The translations under genes and the position numbers were made by a program. From NCBI GenBank assembly GCA_050084985.1, contig JBITNC010000001.1:147684001-147748000 (forward strand): DNA of 64,000 nt, read 5' to 3'. The DNA is from Nageia nagi. Lineage: Eukaryota > Pinophyta. The notes beneath the pieces were generated by a model, which was given only the letters and a program-made list of their open reading frames with translations, was not told the origin of the DNA and ran no database searches. Below, one piece after another: positions 59,263 to 64,000 of the stretch; within the stretch, counting starts at the first letter, position 1; every line of letters begins with the position of its first letter.

Positions 59263-60104
59263 ATCCCAATCATTTTTCAGGTTCTATAGGTATTTCAATT
59301 TCATCTAATTGAAACACTCCATCATCAGGTAATTCAACGATAAGTGGTTTATCATCTTGCAATGGGGCCTCAGCGAGATAATCAGTAATTACTTGTCCTT
59401 TTATTTACTTTTGTCCAATAAAATGTAAATCAAATTCAGTTAAGTGCATTATCCACTTTATAGTTCTTGAATTTTGATAAGTTTTATTCATCATATATTT
59501 CAATGGATCTACTTTAGAAATGACATATGTTGTATGATTAAGCATATAATGTCAGAGTTTTTTAGTAGCAAAAATAATAGCAAGACATAATTTTTTCAAA
59601 TATATATACTTAATCTCATAGCTCACTAGGGTTCTACTCAAATAATATATAGCTTGCTCTTTATTGTGTTCATTCTTTTGAGTAAGCATTGTCCCTAAGG
59701 CGGTTTTAGTAGCTAAAATATATAACAAAAAAGGTACATCTTTTCTTGGTGGACTTAAGATAGGAGGAGATAATAAATATCTTTTAATTTCATCGAATGC
59801 ATCTTGTTGCTCTTTGCCCCAATGATATTCTATCCCCTTTTTTAATAATTTTGTAAATGGTTTACATTTATCAAAAAGTTGAGCTATAAACCTTCTAATG
59901 GCTTGTAACTTACCCTATAAACTCTGTAATTGTTTTAGATTTGTAGGAGGTGGCATATCTACTACTGCCTTCACTTTACTAGGATATATTTCAATTCCTC
60001 GTCGAGACACAATAAATCCTAATAATTTTCCTGAAGTTACACCAAAAACACATTTTTTGGATTTAACCTTACTTTATGTTCTAATAATCTATCTAAGACT
60101 TTAA
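59263..60104 (-). pseudogene. Tat-B RNase H and RT thumb, broken
   Basis: Continues RT after a one-base frameshift near 60110 (lost A relative to Tat-A in the GKDLIKVL segment). RNase H pieces correspond to KNEHNKEQAIYYL and SYEIKYIYLKKLCLAIIFATKK. Stops and shifts interrupt the frame. Confidence 0.82.
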
Positions 60105-61502
60105 TTAGATCTTTCCATGATCTACTCGATATTTAGATCTAACCAACAAATCATCGACATAATCTTCTACTATGTCGTGCATATAGTCATGGAATATATA
60201 AGTCATAGCTCTTTGATAAGTTGCCTCAGCTTTTTTCAATCCAAAAGGTATAACTTTATAACAAAAGGTACCCCAAGGAGTTATAAAAGCCATTTTATGT
60301 TGATCTTCAGTAGCTATTTTTATTTGATTATAACCAGAAAACCCGTCCATCAATGATAACATATCATGTCCTACTGTTGAATCTACCAGATTGTCAATGC
60401 TAGGTAGTGTGAAATCATCTTTAGGACAAGCTTTGTTAAGATCACGAAAATTTGTGCATATTCTTATTTTTCCACTTGGTTTTTTCATAGGTACCATATT
60501 AGATATCCAATTTGAATAATCTATAGGTTGTATAAATTTGGCTTCTAATGATTTTTGGAGTTCTTCTTTTACCATTAATGCTATAGTAGGATGCATCTTA
60601 CGCAATTTTTGTTTAACGGGTTTAGCATCAGGCTTTAATGCTAAATTATGTACTACTAATTTAGGATCTATCCCAGGCATGTTTGCATATGACCATGCAA
60701 ATACCTTTTCTCGTTCTTTTAATAAGGTTATAATTTTTTCTTGTTCATTTTCTGTGAGGTTTTCTCCTAATTGAATAATTTTAGGATCTTGAGGATCATT
60801 ACTAATATTTATTTCTAAAACCTTTTCAGTAAGCATATGCGACCCTTCTTCTAATTTATTTGGTACTGGTATCCAGCCATTGTCATTAATACTATATTCT
60901 TCATTGTATTCTTGAGTTTGTTCATTCATGCAGACTTGACTTTCATAGGAACCAAGTATGTGATCTACATTTTTGAATTCATGTACCGAAGGATTAGATG
61001 ATATAAGAGAGAAATAAGCAATCATTTCATCTATAGAAGTATTAGCTATTATTTTGATTAAATTTTGATTTTCATTAACTTCATCTATTTGTTCATTATT
61101 TTGATCTTTAATATCATTTTCTTTTATTGTAACCATATTTACTGATGGTATATATGCATATGAAACGATTGATGATTCGACATTTTTATTTATTTTTTCT
61201 TGTATATGTCTTGGTAAACCCAAATGACTCCAGAGTGGCTCAATATTATTAATAAAGAGCCTTTCGACACCTTCTAAGACATCCATTTCACTTAATTGTC
61301 CTTCACTTATATCAACAACTTCTTGTATTATGGATTTTTTCTCTAAGATTTCTTCATTATAATCCAAATTTTCTTCTTCTAAATTTCCTAATTTATCAAG
61401 ATTTTTATATCCATTCTTATAACCTAATCCACTTTTATCAGTGGGATCTTGGTATTGTAATTCAATTATTTCTCGAGGACCTTGTTCATATCGACCCAAT
61501 CC
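60105..61502 (-). pseudogene. Tat-B reverse transcriptase
   Basis: A 464-codon open frame following a TGA at 61503-61505. It starts in the G-patch-like GLGRYEQGPREII, continues through an acidic linker (to ~60750), then RT: KREKVFAWSY-like segment, VPMKKPSGKIRICTNFRDLN, FTLPSIDNLVDS, MDGFSGYNQI, IPFGLKKAEATYQRAM and YVDDLLVRSK. Ends by frameshift at 60105. The RT core to YVDD is complete. Confidence 0.9.
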
Positions 61503-62757
61503 TCATCCTTGCCAATTACATTTATTAAAATAGTTTAAGACAAATGTTCTTGAACATGGTGATAAATATTTCATATCATTATTGAAATATCCTTCATATA
61601 TTTGATTGGATATTATTGATATAGGATCTACTATTCTCGCATAGATGAACATTGTCTGATTAGGTACCTCTCCTAAAGGCACTATTTGTCCAATCACACT
61701 AGGTGATTCAGATAATCTTCCCATTTCTTGTGATGAAGGTATACTAAATACCACATCATCTACGTCATATTCTCCCATCCCTAAATCCATTAATTTAATC
61801 TTTACTAGATATACATCGGATGGGTTATTATTACATGTAGTATTTACTTGTTTTGATGAAGACACTCCATGCTTTTCATCTAAAGTTTTAGCAACTTTTT
61901 CCCAAGTATCTTTATCTTGTATGACTATATCATTTTTTACTTTTATGACTTCAGATTGATTCATAGTTTTGTTCATTAAAATAGTCGATAGATTAGGATA
62001 TGGTAATGTCACTTCATTTGTATCAAAAATTAAATTACAATGTGAATAAGGATCTGGGTATTTAAACACACAATGAACTTTATCCTTGTAGATGTACTTT
62101 AAACATCCATGATAAGTTGATGGAACACATTGCATTTCTCTAATCCATGGACGTCCTAAAAGAACATTATATTGTATAATATTTCCTTCAATTATATGTA
62201 ATAAAGTTTGGACAGTTTTAGCACCTACTGTAATTGGCAGCACTATCGATCCCAAGGTTGAACACACTGCATCATTAAAAGCTCTAATTTGCAAAGAAGG
62301 AGCTAAGATAATTGATTCTGGTAAATTCAACTTTTTATATGCATCGTCTGAAATTATATTTATGGCTGAACCCTCATCTATTAAAATTCTTTTAAATAAT
62401 TTTCCATCTACCTTACCAATTATATGTAAGGGTGGATCAAGTCCGCTTGGTCCATCATTATTTAATTTTTCTTGTTCGTAGAAGGTGATACTAGGTTGTT
62501 GAGATATTCTTAAACTTTCAACTATTGAAATGAAGTTATTAGGGTTACTAATATCCACTTGAATTTCTTGTAGAATTTGATTCATAGCTTCCCTATAACT
62601 CTCAGACTGTTGTAATAATTCAAATAAGGTCATCTTTACTAGAGACATTTTTAACTGTTGTTGAAGAACACCTTTTATCGAAACTTTAGGTTGTTGCAGG
62701 GGAGGTAAAGGTTGTGTATTAATTGGGTTTGATATTGATTGATTTTTTCGAGGATTA
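61503..62757 (-). pseudogene. Tat-B protease region
   Basis: A 381-codon open frame from 62648 to 61503. The protease signature is KRILIDEGSAINIISD, then VLLGRPWIREMQC. D-E-G instead of D-S/T-G is shared with Tat-A, so it is a family trait, not decay. A short in-frame stretch upstream (to 62757) follows the gag stop. The frame ends at the TGA shared with Tat-A. Confidence 0.88.
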
Positions 62758-64000
62758 TCCTATTTATTCTGATATTTTTGTGCTCTTGTGGCTATACCAA
62801 TCATATGTGTTGAATCATCTATAGTTCCTATAAACGGTATATCCTTATTATCCCCTGTATAGTTCGGTTGATTTGGGATAGTTGCTACATTATTAGCTTG
62901 ATGTGAAGGTAAGGGGTTTTGATATATCCCTAAATTTTGATTTGAAGGTACAATAGGATTATCCACATCTATCTTTCGACTATCTATCAAGTCTTGAATT
63001 TTGTGCTGTAAAGTTCGACATCTATTTGTATTATGTCCCTTTTGCCTATGATAAGCACAAAATTCATTCTCCTTATACCATTTACTTTCTTTATCATTAG
63101 GATGTTCAGGCCTTATATCAGGTAATGTAATCATATCATTATCACATAATTTTTTAAGTATTTCAGCTAATGGTTCTGATAATGGGGTAAAATTTCTTTT
63201 AGGTTTAGGTTCAACACTTTCTTCTATTTTTGAAGAAGGACCACAATTTTCTGTTGTAGCTATTTGATTATTTTGTGGTTGTTTACTAATGTTCTCATTT
63301 TGATTACCTTTTTTGTATTCTTTTTTCTTGATTTTTAGCTCTCCATCTTGAATTTTAACTCTTTCTATAACTACTGCCTGAGCAATAGCTTCTTCAAAAG
63401 TTTTATGTTGTTGAATTTGGAGAACACTAGCTATTGGTCTTAAACAACTTTGGCTAAATAATTTAACCAATTCTTATTGTGGTATTGTATAAGGCATACT
63501 AGTGAGTATAGCCTGCCATCTTGAGATGTAATCTTGTATGGTTTCATCAGGAAATTGTTGCAATCTCGTAAGATCCGTAATTGAAGATTTTTCTTTAATA
63601 TTGATTCTAAAATGTTCAAGAAATTGATTAGCCAATTGTTCGAATGTATATAAACTATGCATAGGTAAACTGTTATACCAATCCAAAGCTTGGCCTGCGA
63701 GTGTCATAGGAAATATATGTAACATTAATGAATCATCATTGGCTATCTGATAACTAGAAAATGTAAATTTCCTCAAGTGTTCTTTGGGGTCTTCTCTTCC
63801 TTTAAATGGCTCTATTTTAGGAAATTCAAACCTATGTGGTAGTTTCTTTTTTGGAACACTTGGATGAATAGGCTCATTGCAAATATTCTTGTAATTTAAC
63901 TTTTGAAGTCCTTGAACATTCATTTCTCAATTTATAAAATCCTTCATAAAATTTTCTAATTCTTTATTGGTTCTATGACCTTGAGTGTGCCTATGATATC
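62758..64000 (-). pseudogene. Tat-B gag, 5' end beyond the window
   Basis: Frames 63474-63923 and 62760-63470 lie in one reading frame, separated by a single TAA (GAA in Tat-A). The capsid region shows FPMTLAGQALDWYNSLP and TRLQQFPDETIQDYISRW; the knuckle-like CAYHRQKGHNTNRCRTL keeps its second Cys. A TGA at ~63928 stands where Tat-A has CGA. Gag ends in a TAG at 62758-62760; Tat-A has TAA there. The N-terminal coiled-coil part would lie past 64000. Confidence 0.88.

Larger units (their letters stand above)
50851..64000 (-). mobile_element. Tat-type gypsy element Tat-B, 3' part, runs off the window
   Basis: Starts at 50851 inside the Tat-C PMD gene and continues past 64000; its 5' LTR is outside. 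In minus-strand order from the window end: gag, protease, RT, RNase H, aRNH, integrase, ORFX, non-coding DNA, PMD C-terminal remnant on the opposite strand, purine tract and a ~2.1-kb 3' LTR. Coding parts closely match Tat-A but carry far fewer stops. The LTRs of the two elements differ greatly in length and sequence, so they are related families, not the same one. Expected target duplication TTTTG (50846-50850). Confidence 0.9.

Overview
This 64-kb window is intergenic DNA from a large, repeat-rich vascular plant genome, probably a seed plant. The evidence is plant Ty1/copia and Ty3/gypsy (Tat-type) LTR retrotransposons, plant tRNA primer sites (initiator Met and Asn), plant mobile domain (PMD) genes, strong A+T bias and pervasive C-to-T decay. 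I see no host gene, rRNA, tRNA or CRISPR. The species cannot be named from this sequence.

Layout. (1) 260-8948, minus strand: a complete copia element (copia-1). Its 498-bp LTRs are identical by eye, the target duplication AGAGC is perfect, and one uninterrupted gag-pol frame is present, so it is very young and may be competent. Its ~3-kb leader looks like an intron. (2) 10390-28253, plus strand: a complete but mutated 17.9-kb Tat-type gypsy element (Tat-A). It has 838/837-bp LTRs, duplication CTTTT, a tRNA-Asn primer site, gag-PR-RT-RH-aRNH-INT, an extra ORF after integrase (ORFX), and an antisense, intron-containing PMD pseudogene. (3) 31373-34150, plus: a decayed gypsy relic (D) in which a second-type RNase H follows the protease with no reverse transcriptase between them. 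(4) 36529-38467, minus: a 1.9-kb non-autonomous LTR element. (5) 39282-40431, minus: a truncated copia fragment (copia-3). (6) ~40432-50850, minus: the 3' part of another PMD-carrying gypsy element (Tat-C), split by copia-2 (41658-49692, plus, decayed) and cut on its right by Tat-B. (7) 50851 to beyond 64000, minus: Tat-B, with a 2.1-kb LTR carrying a 122-bp tandem array, ORFX, a nearly complete integrase frame and lightly damaged pol and gag.

How the parts fit together. The window is a nest of insertions. Tat-C was hit by copia-2 and by Tat-B; copia-1, Tat-A and the small LTR element landed in older A+T-rich DNA. Points of most interest: an antisense spliced PMD gene as a module of Tat elements; an unknown ORFX shared by Tat-A and Tat-B; stop codons at the same positions in both; conserved splice signals flanking the copia leaders; tandem hairpins in the copia 3' UTR; and a CG-containing near-palindromic motif clustered in non-coding parts of the Tat elements.
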